Shown: positions 12,007 to 21,046, numbered from the stretch's first letter. The stretch: DNA of 64,000 nt from JBOGDS01 sp050743075 (GCA_050743075.1 JBOGDS010000001.1:31552-95551); one strand, 5' to 3'. Numbers and translations: made by a program. The notes: a model not told the origin generated them from the sequence alone.

Positions 12007-14700
12007 GTGGTCGACACCGACGCTGCTTCGCGCCTGCTCCTACTCGACGGACACTCGCTGGCATACCGGGCCTTCTATGCCCTGCCGGTCGAGAACTTCT
12101 CGACCACGACCGGCCAGCCGACCAACGCGGTCTACGGGTTCACCTCGATGCTGATCAACGTCCTGCGCGACGAGAAGCCCACCCACATGGCCGTCGCGTT
12201 CGATGTCTCGCGAAGGACGTTCCGGAGCGAGATGTTCGCCGAGTACAAGGCCAACCGGACGAAGTCGCCGAGCGAGTTCGGCGGCCAGGTCAGCCTGGTC
12301 AAGGAGGTGCTGGCCGCCCTCGGGGTCCCGAGTATCGAGAAGGACGGGTACGAGGCGGACGACGTCATCGCCACGCTGACCACCCGGGCCGAGGCGGAGG
12401 GGTTCGACGTGCTCATCTGCACCGGTGACCGCGACGCCTACCAGCTCGTGGGAGACCACGTCACCGTCCTCTACCCGCGCAGGGGCGTCTCCGACCTCGT
12501 CCGCACCACACCCGAGGTGCTGCAGGAGAAGTACGGGCTGACGCCGTCGCAGTACCCCGACTACGCTGCCCTGCGCGGCGACCCGTCGGACAACCTGCCC
12601 AACATTCCCGGCGTCGGCGAGAAGACCGCGGCCAGGTGGGTCGCCCAGTACGGGTCGCTCGACGNNNNNNNNNNCGTCGCGCACGCCGACGAGGTCAAGG
12701 GCAAGGCCGGCGACCTGCTGCGCGCCCACCTCGGCCAGGTGCTGACCAACCGGCAGCTCACCGAGCTGGTGCGCGACGTGCCGATCGACCTACGCTCCGA
12801 CGATCTCGCGCTGCGCCCCTGGGATCGCGAGAAGGTGCACCAGCTGTTCGACACGCTGCAGTTCCGCGTGCTGCGCGATCGCCTCTACCAGACCCTGGAG
12901 GCGCCCTCGCCGGAGGCGGACGAGGGCTTCGAGGTCGACGTCGTCCGGCTCGGCGAGGGCGAGTTGGCCTCCTGGCTGAGTGCGCACGCAACGTCTGGAC
13001 GGGTGGGGGTCTCGGTCCGGGGTACCTGGAGCCGGGGAACCGGCGAGGCCACGAACGTCGCGCTCGCCGCAGCCGACGGCGCGGCTGCCTGGTTCGACCC
13101 GTCGGAGCTCTCGCCCGAGGACGACGCGGCGATGGCCGCCTGGCTGGCTGATCCACAGCGGCCCACGGTGTTCCACGACGCCAAGGGACCGCTGCACGCG
13201 CTGGCCGCCCGTGGCTGGTCGGTGGACGGGCTGGCCAGCGACACCGCGTTGTCGGCCTTTCTGGCACTTCCCGGGCAGCGGTCGTACGACCTGGCCGACC
13301 TGGTGCTGCGGTTCCTCAACCGCGAGCTGCGTGCGGAGGGTGCCGAGGGCGGCGAGCTCCAGCTCTCGCTCGACGGTGGCGACGAGAAGCAGCACGGCGA
13401 GGACGAGGCGGTACGCGCCCGGGCCGTCCTCGACCTTGCAGCGGCCATCGACGGCGAGCTGGAGCGCCGGGGGGGCCGCCGGCTTCTGGACGAGGTCGAA
13501 CTACCACTGGTGGGCGTTCTCGCCACGATGGAGCGGGCGGGCGTCGCCGTCGACGTCGACCGGTTGGAGGAGCTGGAGTCGTCGTTCGCCGACGCCGTCA
13601 AGCGGGCCGCCGACGACTCGTTCGCCGCGATAGGCCACGAGGTCAACCTCGGCTCGCCCAAACAGCTGCAGGCCGTGCTCTTCGAAGAGCTCGGCATGCC
13701 CAAGACCAAGCGCACCAAGACCGGATACACCACTGACGCCGATGCTCTGGCCGAGCTGTACACCAAGACCGAGCACCCGTTCCTGGCGGCGCTGCTGCGC
13801 CACCGCGACGCGTCGCGGCTGCGGGTCACGGTCGAGGGGCTGCTCAAGAGCGTCGATGACGACGGCCGGATCCGCACCACGTACAACCAGACGATCGCGT
13901 CGACCGGACGGCTCTCCTCCACCGACCCGAACCTGCAGAACATCCCGATCCGCACCGACGAAGGCCGGCGGATCCGCGAGGCGTTCATCGTCGGGCCCGA
14001 GTGCGAGTGCCTGCTCACCGCCGACTACAGCCAGATCGAGATGCGCATCATGACCCATCTCTCCGACGACGACGGCCTGGCGGAGGCGTTCGCCTCAGGC
14101 ACCGACTTCCACGCGGTGACGGCGGCTCGGGTGTTCGGCGTCCCTGCGGACGAGGTCACCGGCAGCATGCGGGCCCGGATCAAGGTGATGAACTTCGGCC
14201 TTGCCTACGGCCTGTCGGCATACGGGCTGTCCCGCCAGCTCGGCGTCGACGCCAGCGAGGCGCAGGCGCTGATGAACGAGTACTTCGAGCGATTCGGCGG
14301 GGTGCGCGACTACCTGGCCGAGGTCGTCGACCGCGCCCGCTACGAGGGCTACACCGAGACCATCCTCGGCCGGCGCCGTTACCTGCCCGACCTGACCAGC
14401 GACAACCGCCAGCGCCGCGAGATGGCCGAGCGGATGGCGCTCAACGCCCCTATCCAAGGGTCCGCGGCCGACATCATCAAGGTCGCCATGTTGAACGTGG
14501 ACCGCGCGCTGCGCGCCGGGGGCCTGCGGTCGCGGATGCTGCTCCAGGTACACGACGAGCTGGTGTTCGAGGTCGCAACGGGGGAGCGCGAAGCGCTGGA
14601 GGAGCTGGTCCGGCGCGAGATGGGCGCGGCGTATCCGCTCCGGGTGCCGCTGGACGTCTCCGTCGGCGTCGGCCGGACCTGGCAGGACGCCGGCCACTGA
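12007..14700 (+). CDS. polA: DNA polymerase I (contains assembly gap)
   Basis: About 897 residues. N-terminal 5'-3' exonuclease (about 1-290, LLLLDGHSLAYRAFYALP), a degenerate 3'-5' exonuclease domain (about 310-480), and the polymerase domain with motif A LLTADYSQIEMRIM, motif B RIKVMNFGLAYG and motif C LLQVHDELVFEV. The exonuclease metal-binding DxE of active proofreading enzymes is missing (GVSVRGTW in its place), as in mycobacterial Pol I, so it probably lacks proofreading. Ten Ns at 12665-12674 fall in the linker after the helix-hairpin-helix region (YGSLD-x-VAHADEVKG). Related proteins seem to have about two residues there rather than four, so the N run is probably a placeholder, not a measured length. 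The frame continues on both sides. GTG 12007 is chosen from the -10 box 7 bases upstream. Confidence 0.95.
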   Translation: MVDTDAASRLLLLDGHSLAYRAFYALPVENFSTTTGQPTNAVYGFTSMLINVLRDEKPTHMAVAFDVSRRTFRSEMFAEYKANRTKSPSEFGGQVSLVKEVLAALGVPSIEKDGYEADDVIATLTTRAEAEGFDVLICTGDRDAYQLVGDHVTVLYPRRGVSDLVRTTPEVLQEKYGLTPSQYPDYAALRGDPSDNLPNIPGVGEKTAARWVAQYGSLDXXXXVAHADEVKGKAGDLLRAHLGQVLTNRQLTELVRDVPIDLRSDDLALRPWDREKVHQLFDTLQFRVLRDRLYQTLEAPSPEADEGFEVDVVRLGEGELASWLSAHATSGRVGVSVRGTWSRGTGEATNVALAAADGAAAWFDPSELSPEDDAAMAAWLADPQRPTVFHDAKGPLHALAARGWSVDGLASDTALSAFLALPGQRSYDLADLVLRFLNRELRAEGAEGGELQLSLDGGDEKQHGEDEAVRARAVLDLAAAIDGELERRGGRRLLDEVELPLVGVLATMERAGVAVDVDRLEELESSFADAVKRAADDSFAAIGHEVNLGSPKQLQAVLFEELGMPKTKRTKTGYTTDADALAELYTKTEHPFLAALLRHRDASRLRVTVEGLLKSVDDDGRIRTTYNQTIASTGRLSSTDPNLQNIPIRTDEGRRIREAFIVGPECECLLTADYSQIEMRIMTHLSDDDGLAEAFASGTDFHAVTAARVFGVPADEVTGSMRARIKVMNFGLAYGLSAYGLSRQLGVDASEAQALMNEYFERFGGVRDYLAEVVDRARYEGYTETILGRRRYLPDLTSDNRQRREMAERMALNAPIQGSAADIIKVAMLNVDRALRAGGLRSRMLLQVHDELVFEVATGEREALEELVRREMGAAYPLRVPLDVSVGVGRTWQDAGH
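12665..12674. other. Assembly gap (10 N) inside polA
   Basis: Ten consecutive ambiguous bases. The coding frame is the same on both sides, so the true gap is 10 bases or differs from it by a multiple of three. Confidence 0.99.
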
Positions 14701-14722
14701 TGGCCTCAGCGGCAGGAGAGGG

Positions 14723-14905
14723 TTACCCGCCGGTCGGGTCGAGGAGCCTTCGGATCCGGACCATCAGAGTGGCCGCGGGCGTGACCTTCCCGGTGGTGTA
14801 GGTGGACAACCGCGAGGCCGAGGTCTCGATCCGCGAAGCGAACTCGGCCCTGCTCAGCCCCGAACGCGCGACGGCCTGGCGTATCTCGGCGGCAACCGCC
14901 CGCAC
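14723..14905 (-). CDS. Small XRE-like helix-turn-helix protein
   Basis: Minus-strand frame ending TAA at 14723-14725. The sequence RAVAAEIRQAVARSGLSRAE followed by FASRIETSASRLSTYTTGKV is a Cro/XRE-type helix-turn-helix: recognition helix TSASRLSTY and a trailing GKVTPAATLMVRIRRLL helix. The start is uncertain: GTG 14905 (60 aa) has GGGGG eight bases upstream; TTG 14920 gives 65 aa; ATG 15007 gives 94 aa but runs into the divergent transglycosylase gene. Probably a stand-alone DNA-binding protein; its divergent position makes the neighbouring transglycosylase a possible target (inference only). Confidence 0.65.
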   Translation of the reverse strand: MRAVAAEIRQAVARSGLSRAEFASRIETSASRLSTYTTGKVTPAATLMVRIRRLLDPTGG

Positions 14906-14992
14906 GTCGGCGACCCCCAAGGGGGTGGCGCAACGGCCGCCGGTCGTGGCACTGTCGGTGGTGGACTTGCCGACTCGGAGGTGACCCGCGTC

Positions 14993-16153
14993 GTGCGACC
15001 GAGGCATCGCACCGCCGGCAGCGTGATTGCTGCTACCTGCGTGCTGACGCTGTCCTCGGCGGCGGTGGCTCCGACTGTCGATCCCGACATGCTCATCGTG
15101 ACCATGCGCACCCAGTACTCGCTGCAGAGCTGGGAGCAGCTGTGGAGACAGCCGGTCGAGGTACCGGACGGCATCGAGCCTCCCGTCGCCCCACCACCGG
15201 TGACCGAGGCGCCGCAGCGTCCGGTGACTCCGGTCGTGAACCACATCCGGGTCGGTGACCTGACGATTCCCGGCATCGTGCTCGAGGCGTACCAGCGCGC
15301 TGCCGATCGGCTCGCGGTCGAGGCCCCGACCTGCCGGCTGCGCTGGCAGATTCTGGCCGGCATCGGGAAGATCGAGTCGAACCATGCGCGTGGCGGTCGC
15401 GTGACTCCGGCCGGCGATGCCGCGCCACCGATTCTCGGACCCGTCCTCAACGGTTTCGGACCCGTCGCCGCGATCAGTGACCACGACGGCGGTCGCTGGG
15501 ACGGCGACACTGTATGGGACCGCGCTGTCGGTCCGATGCAGTTCATCCCCGGGACGTGGGCGGGGTTCGGTGCCGACGGGTCCGGCGACGGCGTGGCCGA
15601 CCCGAACAACGTCTTCGACGCGACCGTTGCGGCCGGCCGGTACCTGTGCGCGGGCGGGGCCGACCTCGCGACCGAACCCGGGCTGGTCGGGGCGCTGCTC
15701 CGCTACAACCATTCCGTGCCCTATGTCGCCAAGGTGCGGGCGTGGATCGCCGCCTACGACTCGGGTCAAGCGGTTCCGACCGAGGAGGTCGGCCCCGGCG
15801 AGGAAGCGACACCGTCGCCCTCGACGTCGCCGACACCGCTGCCGTCGTGGTCGCCCACGCCGAGCACGTCGCCCACCCCGAGCCCGACGCCGCCCACGCC
15901 GAGCCCGACGCCGACGCCGACTCCGACTGAAACGCCAAGCCCGTCTCCAACGGAGACTCCATCGCCCAGCCCGACGCCAACGCCGACTCCCACGGACTGC
16001 CCGTCGCCGACTCCTACTGAAACTCCGAGCCCGTCTCCAACGGAGACTCCATCGCCGAGTCCCACACCGACGGACACCCCGACACCGACACCGACGTCTA
16101 CACCCAGTCCCAGCCCCTCGCCTACGACCTGCCCGCCTGCCGCCCCGTCGTGA
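14993..16153 (+). CDS. Secreted lytic transglycosylase with long Pro/Thr/Ser tail
   Basis: 386 residues from GTG 14993 (GGAGG ends 11 bases upstream; GTG 14981 overlaps that site). Signal peptide RPRHRTAGSVIAATCVLTLSS, a short Pro-rich linker, and an MltB/SLT-type domain (about 85-245) with catalytic Glu128 in IGKIESNH and GPMQFIPGTWAGFG, the usual substrate-groove segment. It cleaves peptidoglycan outside the membrane, releasing anhydro-muropeptides. From about residue 265 to the end the protein is almost only Thr, Pro and Ser, built from ETPSPSP-type units; this is probably a cell-wall-spanning or O-glycosylated stalk. The tail ends with TTCPPAAPS and has no sorting signal. Likely monocistronic. 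Confidence 0.88.
   Translation: MRPRHRTAGSVIAATCVLTLSSAAVAPTVDPDMLIVTMRTQYSLQSWEQLWRQPVEVPDGIEPPVAPPPVTEAPQRPVTPVVNHIRVGDLTIPGIVLEAYQRAADRLAVEAPTCRLRWQILAGIGKIESNHARGGRVTPAGDAAPPILGPVLNGFGPVAAISDHDGGRWDGDTVWDRAVGPMQFIPGTWAGFGADGSGDGVADPNNVFDATVAAGRYLCAGGADLATEPGLVGALLRYNHSVPYVAKVRAWIAAYDSGQAVPTEEVGPGEEATPSPSTSPTPLPSWSPTPSTSPTPSPTPPTPSPTPTPTPTETPSPSPTETPSPSPTPTPTPTDCPSPTPTETPSPSPTETPSPSPTPTDTPTPTPTSTPSPSPSPTTCPPAAPS
15925..16065 (+). repeat. Direct repeat in the Pro/Thr tail coding region
   Basis: Two near-identical units of about 45 bases start near 15929 and 16017 (each encoding ETPSPSPTETPSPSP), separated by about 40 bases of similar composition. Such repeats change copy number by slippage, so tail length may vary between strains. 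Confidence 0.75.
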
Positions 16154-16451
16154 GGCGCGGCTCTTCCGTGGCGGTGGCCGCGGCCGGCGACGACCGCACG
16201 GAGGTGTCGCCGCACAGATGACCACCGGCCGATCCCAGGACGGCGATTGTCGCCACCAGGTGGCAGCCGAGCAGCGCCGATGCAGTTGCAGGGCGTACCA
16301 GGAACACGAGCATCACCGAGTCTGTCGCGGCCACCCAGGTCAGCGTTGAGGTCCGCGCCGAACGCTGGGCGAGATCCGCGTGCAGGACGACGTGCAGGAC
16401 GGCGAGAGCACCACAGGAGCGCAGGATCGCGCTGCGGGGTCACATGGCCGC
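16154..16451. other. Spacer without a convincing gene
   Basis: About 300 bases between the convergent transglycosylase and epimerase genes. One minus-strand frame reads as hydrophobic protein (DSVMLVFLVRPATASALLG, LVATIAVLGSAGG), which may be the decayed end of a membrane protein of the adjacent polysaccharide cluster. It has no start or ribosome binding site that I trust, so it is not called as a gene. Confidence 0.4.
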
Positions 16452-17405
16452 TCAGGATGAACGCGCACTGATCTCGGGGTGATCGCGGAACCACGCGATG
16501 GTGCGCCGCAGGCCGTTCTCGATGTCCACCTTCGGCTCCCAGCCGAGCACCTCGTGGGCAAGGCTGATGTCCGGTCGCCGTACGGTCGGGTCGTCGACCG
16601 GCCGCCCGACGAACGCGATCTCCGACCTGGATCTGCAGAGGTCGCGGATCCACTCGGCCAGCCCGAGCATGGAGATCTCGTTTGGGTTGCCGAGGTTGAG
16701 CGGCCCGCTGTGTGGGTGATGGAGCAGTCGGACGATGCCTTCGACGAGGTCTTCGACGTAGCACACCGATCGCGTCTGTGATCCGTTGCCTGCCACAGTG
16801 ATCGGTTCGCCGGCGAGCGCCTGGCGGATAAAGGTCGGGATGGCCCGACCGTCGTCCGGGCGCATCCGCTCGCCGAACGTGTTGAAGATCCGCACGATGC
16901 CGGTGTCTACGCCGTGGGTGCGGCGGTACGCCATCGTCATGGCCTCGGCGAACCGCTTGGCCTCGTCGTAGACCCCCCTTGGTCCCACCGGGTTGACGTG
17001 CCCCCAGTACGACTCGGGCTGCGGATGCACCTGGGGGTCTCCGTACACCTCCGACGTCGAGGCGAGCACGAATCGAGCTGCCTTCGCCCGAGCCAGGCCC
17101 AGGGCGTGCAACGTGCCGACGGAGCCGACCTTGAGCGTGTGGATCGGCATCTGGAGGTAGTCGACGGGGGACGCCGGCGAGGCGAAGTGCAGTACGGCGT
17201 CGACCCCACCACCGACGTGGAGGTACTCGGTGACATCTGCGCGTACCAGCCGGAAGGCCGGGTCCTCCAGCAGGTGCGCAACGTTGTGCGGCGTGCCGGT
17301 CGAGAAGTCGTCGAGACAGAGCACGCGGTAGCCCTCCGAGAGCAGGCGCTCGCAGAGGTGGGAGGCGAGAAACCCGGCTCCACCGGTCACGACGGCGTTG
17401 GGCAC
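16452..17405 (-). CDS. NAD-dependent epimerase/dehydratase, UDP-glucuronate decarboxylase type
   Basis: 317 residues, the size of bacterial UXS enzymes, which convert UDP-glucuronate to UDP-xylose for surface glycans. Extended SDR fold: Rossmann motif VVTGGAGFLASHL near the start (the usual last Gly of GGxGFxG is Ala here), LCLDDFSTG, and catalytic Tyr146/Lys150 in GVYDEAKRFAE. TSEVYGDP and RIFNTFGERMRPDDGRAIP are strongly typical of UXS/UDP-glucose-epimerase relatives. GTG 17405 is chosen because AGGAGGG ends 8 bases upstream; the frame extends to 17606 without family similarity. Lies 26 bases downstream of the flippase gene in the same direction, so the two probably form an operon. The exact sugar is inferred, not proven. 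Confidence 0.85.
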   Translation of the reverse strand: MPNAVVTGGAGFLASHLCERLLSEGYRVLCLDDFSTGTPHNVAHLLEDPAFRLVRADVTEYLHVGGGVDAVLHFASPASPVDYLQMPIHTLKVGSVGTLHALGLARAKAARFVLASTSEVYGDPQVHPQPESYWGHVNPVGPRGVYDEAKRFAEAMTMAYRRTHGVDTGIVRIFNTFGERMRPDDGRAIPTFIRQALAGEPITVAGNGSQTRSVCYVEDLVEGIVRLLHHPHSGPLNLGNPNEISMLGLAEWIRDLCRSRSEIAFVGRPVDDPTVRRPDISLAHEVLGWEPKVDIENGLRRTIAWFRDHPEISARSS

Positions 17406-17431
17406 GGCTGAACCCTCCTGTGGTCGGACCG

Positions 17432-18664
17432 TCATGGTATGGCCGGACCGTCCCGCGACCGGTCGCGACGTCGCGACGTCACCCACTCCCGGGTCAGGCC
17501 CCACAGCACGAGCAACCCGGCCGCGGACAGGGCAGGGACGAGCACGCCGTTCACGCCGGTGGCGGTGAGCTCGACGATGACGACGTAACTCAGCAGTACG
17601 CCCCACACCACGGCGGTGGTGGGCAGGTCTCCGCTGGCGAGGTGTGCATAGACGAGCAGCTGCGCGACCGCGAACAACGCGCCGAGCGCTGTGAACCCCG
17701 GGACCCAGGGACTGAGGTCCGCGTACCGCGCCCCTGCCACGACGGTGACGGCCGGACCCGCCAGCACGGTAGCCACCGCTACCAGGCCAACGCCGCAGCC
17801 GCCAATGGCGAGCAGACCCAGGCGGACCGCTCCGCGACGTCGCCGCGGGTCGGTGAGCGCGGGAAAGGCCACCAGCGGCACGAACTGGGGCAGCCAGAAG
17901 GCGATCTTGGTGAACACAGAGCCGGCGACGTAGAAGCCGCTGTCCTCGGCGGACAGCACGTGCCGGGCGAGAAATACGTCGACGTTGGTCACCACGACGA
18001 GGCCGAGCAGTAGCGCGCCGGCGGCGAGCGTAGTGCGCAAACTCGCGCCGAACGTGGCCCGCGTCCGCAGCCGCAGCGGTGGGCGGGCAACGAGCCAGGC
18101 GCCGAATGCACCGACGACCAGCCCGGCCGCTACGCCGACCAGCGCCCCGGATGCCGTCGGTCGAATCGCCATACCGGACAGGCCGCCGCCGACCCGGAGT
18201 GCGGCCTGACCTGCGACCAGGATGCCGAGGGCCGTGAAGCGCTCCGCGCCCTGGACGAGACCCATGGCCGACGCGGTTGCGGTCATCGCGGCTATGCCGA
18301 TCGCCGCGGCGAGCACGGGCACGACAGACGGAAGCTGGAGGAAGGCGGCCAGGGCGGGGGAGAGCAGCCCGAGACCCAGCCCCATGGCCAGCGCGAGGAC
18401 GAGTCCCGACCGCACGGCGGAGGCCACGGGCTCACGGCGGGCCCTGGCCTGGGCCACGGTCGCCTGAACAGCGAGCGCAGCCACGCTGCCGGCGATGATC
18501 AGCGCCATGAGGGCGCCAAAGGCGCCGAACTCTGCAGGCTCCAGGAGCCGGGCGGCGAGCACCGTCAGCGCGTAGCCGATGGCGTTGGCGACGCTCGTCG
18601 CGGCGGCGACGCCGCCCGCCGTCGCGACCCGAGCCGCGAGCTGCGTGCGCCGGTTCTGATTCAC
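17432..18664 (-). CDS. Polysaccharide flippase-like membrane protein (MOP superfamily)
   Basis: 410 residues with about 12 hydrophobic segments, beginning with RVATAGGVAAATSVANAIGY and LTVLAARLLEPAEFGAFGAL, the N-terminal signature of Wzx/MviN-like polysaccharide exporters. The second half begins at TNVDVFLARHVLSAEDSGFYVAG, also typical. It would flip lipid-linked glycan units across the membrane. GTG 18664 start with GAGGCG six bases upstream. Upstream of the epimerase gene on the same strand; the remnant of another envelope-glycan membrane protein lies divergently at 18706. The transported glycan is unknown. Confidence 0.85.
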   Translation of the reverse strand: MNQNRRTQLAARVATAGGVAAATSVANAIGYALTVLAARLLEPAEFGAFGALMALIIAGSVAALAVQATVAQARARREPVASAVRSGLVLALAMGLGLGLLSPALAAFLQLPSVVPVLAAAIGIAAMTATASAMGLVQGAERFTALGILVAGQAALRVGGGLSGMAIRPTASGALVGVAAGLVVGAFGAWLVARPPLRLRTRATFGASLRTTLAAGALLLGLVVVTNVDVFLARHVLSAEDSGFYVAGSVFTKIAFWLPQFVPLVAFPALTDPRRRRGAVRLGLLAIGGCGVGLVAVATVLAGPAVTVVAGARYADLSPWVPGFTALGALFAVAQLLVYAHLASGDLPTTAVVWGVLLSYVVIVELTATGVNGVLVPALSAAGLLVLWGLTREWVTSRRRDRSRDGPAIP

Positions 18665-18705
18665 TGTCGCCTCGGCGTCGTCCGTCTACGGGTTGGGAGG
18701 ACAGT

Positions 18706-19010
18706 GTGGCCGATCCGTCCTCACTGTCGCCGGGCAGGCCGCTCTACCCGTGGCCGCTCCTGGCCTGGTGCGCGGGACTTGCCGCGCTCGTCCTGGCCCC
18801 GCTCGCCGTGCCCGGCTTCCTGCTCACCTCTGACATGGTCACCGTGCCACGGGCAGGAACTGGTCCCGGACGCGCTGGAGCTGGGGAGCGCCCTGCCGCG
18901 GGCCGTCCCGTTCGACGCCGTCATCGCTGTGCTGGCGCAGGTCGTGCCCAAGTCGCTCCTGCTGGTGGCGCTGGCGTCGGTGATGCCGACGGGAGGAGCC
19001 GGACCAGGAG
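18706..19010 (+). pseudogene. Decayed N-terminal fragment of a multi-pass membrane protein (glycan-related?)
   Basis: Opens at GTG 18706 with MADPSSLSPGRPLYPWPLLA, a first membrane helix and LLTSDMVTVPRAG. It then continues in another frame as VPDALELGSALPRAVPFDAV and VLAQVVPKSLLLVALASVMP. Together these look like the first ~100 residues of an actinobacterial multi-pass membrane protein that often neighbours polysaccharide flippases (recognised from memory of such N-termini, not verified). At least one frameshift near 18850 and loss of everything after about 19000 show that it is not functional. Confidence 0.55.
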
Positions 19011-19083
19011 ACCACGACTGTGTCCTTCGGCACCGGCGTCACCGACGTCACCTCGACCCGGGGCACGGTGTCGATCGTCGAGG

Positions 19084-19221
19084 AACGTCACGGTCCACGA
19101 CGGTGCCTACGTCGCGACCGCCCAGATCCTCGGGTTGGCGCTGCTCACGCTCGACGACAAGATCAAGGCCGCAGCACCGGACGAGGTCGATGTGCAGGTC
19201 TACCCAAGAAACGATCACTGA
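19084..19221 (+). pseudogene. C-terminal fragment of a PIN-domain (VapC-like) toxin
   Basis: About 45 residues ending in TGA at 19219-19221: VHDGAYVATAQILGLALLTL followed by DDKIKAAAPDEVDVQVYPRN. D-x-x-Y-V-A-x-A-x-x-L-x-x-x-L-L-T-x-D is the C-terminal third of VapC-type PIN nucleases, with two of the acidic active-site residues. The N-terminal two thirds and any vapB partner are absent, so this is a remnant. It is unrelated in position to the intact vapBC at 53656. Confidence 0.5.
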
Positions 19222-19305
19222 CCTGTGCCGCCGGACGCCGGCGACACCGCCAGTGTCATCTCGGCGGTGATACCGTTCCGTTACTGTCGGTGATCACTAC
19301 GCCGA

Positions 19306-19335
19306 TTGACCGTGATCGCGTGCGACGGGTAGCCT
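19306..19335 (+). promoter_or_regulatory. Candidate promoter of rpsA
   Basis: TTGACC (19306-19311) and TAGCCT (19330-19335) are separated by 18 bases and fit a housekeeping sigma promoter. It would give a 5' untranslated leader of about 165 bases before rpsA, long enough for autoregulation by S1. Confidence 0.45.
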
Positions 19336-19507
19336 CTGCGGTGCGCTGTGGGCCTGCGCGACCTCGGACCGAGCAGGCTCGCGCTCGTTCATGTCTCACT
19401 GGTTCTTAGATGCCATCTCGGTGTCCCTAGTCCCACGGCACGGCGATCAGAGGGCCTTCCGCGCAGCAGACTCAGAGACCATCTGTCCGACCGGAGCCCC
19501 CCACCAC

Positions 19508-20980
19508 ATGACGAGCAGCACCGAGGCAGCCCCCACGACCCCCGCGACCCCACAGGTCGCAGTCAACGATGTCGGGTCGGAGGAGGCCTTCCTCGCCGCT
19601 ATCGACGAGACCATCAAGTACTTCAATGACGGCGACATCGTGTCCGGTGTCATCGTCAAGGTCGACCGGGACGAGGTCCTGCTCGACATCGGCTACAAGA
19701 CCGAGGGCGTCATCCCCTCCCGTGAGCTGTCGATCAAGCACGACGTCGACCCCAACGAGGTCGTCTCCGTCGGCGACGACGTTGAAGCCCTTGTCCTCCA
19801 GAAGGAGGACAAGGAAGGCCGCCTGATCCTGTCCAAGAAGCGCGCCCAGTACGAGCGCGCCTGGGGCAAGATCGAGGAGATCAAGGAGGCCGACGGCGTC
19901 GTCAGCGGCACGGTCATCGAGGTCGTCAAGGGGGGTCTGATCCTCGACATCGGGCTGCGCGGCTTCCTGCCGGCGTCGCTGGTCGAGATGCGCCGGGTCC
20001 GCGACCTCCAGCCGTACGTCGGCAAAGAGATCGAAGCCAAGATCATCGAGTTGGACAAGAACCGCAACAACGTGGTCCTGTCACGTCGGGCCTGGCTCGA
20101 GCAGACCCAGTCCGAGGTCCGCTCGACGTTCCTGCAGACGCTGCAGAAGGGCCAGATTCGAAGCGGTGTCGTCTCCTCGATCGTCAACTTCGGCGCGTTC
20201 GTCGACCTCGGCGGCGTCGACGGTCTCGTCCACGTTTCGGAGCTGTCCTGGAAGCACATCGACCATCCGTCCGAGGTGGTCGAAGTCGGCCAGGAGGTCA
20301 CGGTCGAGGTACTCGACGTCGACATGGACCGCGAGCGGGTCTCGCTGTCGCTGAAGGCGACGCAGGAAGACCCGTGGCAGCAGTTCGCGCGCACCCACCA
20401 GATCGGCCAGATCGTGCCCGGCAGGGTCACCAAGCTGGTGCCGTTCGGTGCGTTCGTCCGCGTCGACGACGGCATCGAGGGCCTGGTCCACATCTCGGAG
20501 CTGGCCGAGCGCCACGTCGAGATCCCCGAGCAGGTCGTCCAGGTCGGCAAGGACGTCATGGTCAAGGTCATCGACATCGACCTGGAGCGGCGCCGGATCT
20601 CGCTGTCGCTGAAGCAGGCCAACGAGGGCGACACCGCCTCGACGGTCACCGAGCACTTCGACCCGACGCTGTACGGGATGGCCGCCGAGTACGACGACCA
20701 GGGCAACTACAAGTACCCAGACGGGTTCGACCCCGAGACCAACGACTGGCTGGCGGGCTACGAGAAGCAGCGCGAGGAGTGGGAGCGGCAGTACGCCGAG
20801 GCCCAGGTGCGCTGGGAGGCCCACAAGAGCCAGATCGAGAGCGCCCAGGTCGCTGAGGCCGCGGCCACGGCGGAGACCCCTTCGTCGTACTCGTCGACCG
20901 AGGAGCAGGCCGAGGAGGGCGGCACGCTGGCCTCGGACGAGGCTCTGCAGGCGCTGCGGGAGAAGCTCACCGGAAACTGA
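19508..20980 (+). CDS. rpsA: 30S ribosomal protein S1
   Basis: 490 residues with four S1 (OB-fold) RNA-binding domains (about 36-105, 122-188, 209-277 and 294-363), each with the G-x-V/F-x-G-x-F-V-D-hG-x-x-G-L-V-H pattern; for example SIVNFGAFVDLGGVDGLVHV and LVPFGAFVRVDDGIEGLVHI. An acidic C-terminal extension rich in Glu, Ala and Ser follows, as is normal in actinobacteria, which have four rather than six domains. ATG 19508 begins MTSSTEAAPTTPATP just before the conserved IDETIKYFNDGDIV; the open frame further upstream has no family similarity. Binds mRNA leaders on the small subunit. Position between polA and coaE is conserved. Confidence 0.97.
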   Translation: MTSSTEAAPTTPATPQVAVNDVGSEEAFLAAIDETIKYFNDGDIVSGVIVKVDRDEVLLDIGYKTEGVIPSRELSIKHDVDPNEVVSVGDDVEALVLQKEDKEGRLILSKKRAQYERAWGKIEEIKEADGVVSGTVIEVVKGGLILDIGLRGFLPASLVEMRRVRDLQPYVGKEIEAKIIELDKNRNNVVLSRRAWLEQTQSEVRSTFLQTLQKGQIRSGVVSSIVNFGAFVDLGGVDGLVHVSELSWKHIDHPSEVVEVGQEVTVEVLDVDMDRERVSLSLKATQEDPWQQFARTHQIGQIVPGRVTKLVPFGAFVRVDDGIEGLVHISELAERHVEIPEQVVQVGKDVMVKVIDIDLERRRISLSLKQANEGDTASTVTEHFDPTLYGMAAEYDDQGNYKYPDGFDPETNDWLAGYEKQREEWERQYAEAQVRWEAHKSQIESAQVAEAAATAETPSSYSSTEEQAEEGGTLASDEALQALREKLTGN

Positions 20981-21046
20981 CCCCTCCACACGTGGCGGTC
21001 TGGACGTTTGGTGCGTGGCGTCGTTCTCGCCTGTGGAGCCGGGCCG

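Noticed and set aside
16122..16334. Hydrophobic minus-strand frame of 70 codons in the transglycosylase-epimerase spacer
   Set aside because: Overlaps the end of the transglycosylase gene, has no ribosome binding site; possibly a remnant but not supportable as a gene.
15766..16764. Minus-strand frame with Gly-Val repeats (GVGVGVSVGVGLGDG) like a PE-PGRS or silk-type protein
   Set aside because: It is the complement of the Thr/Pro/Ser tail coding region of the transglycosylase.
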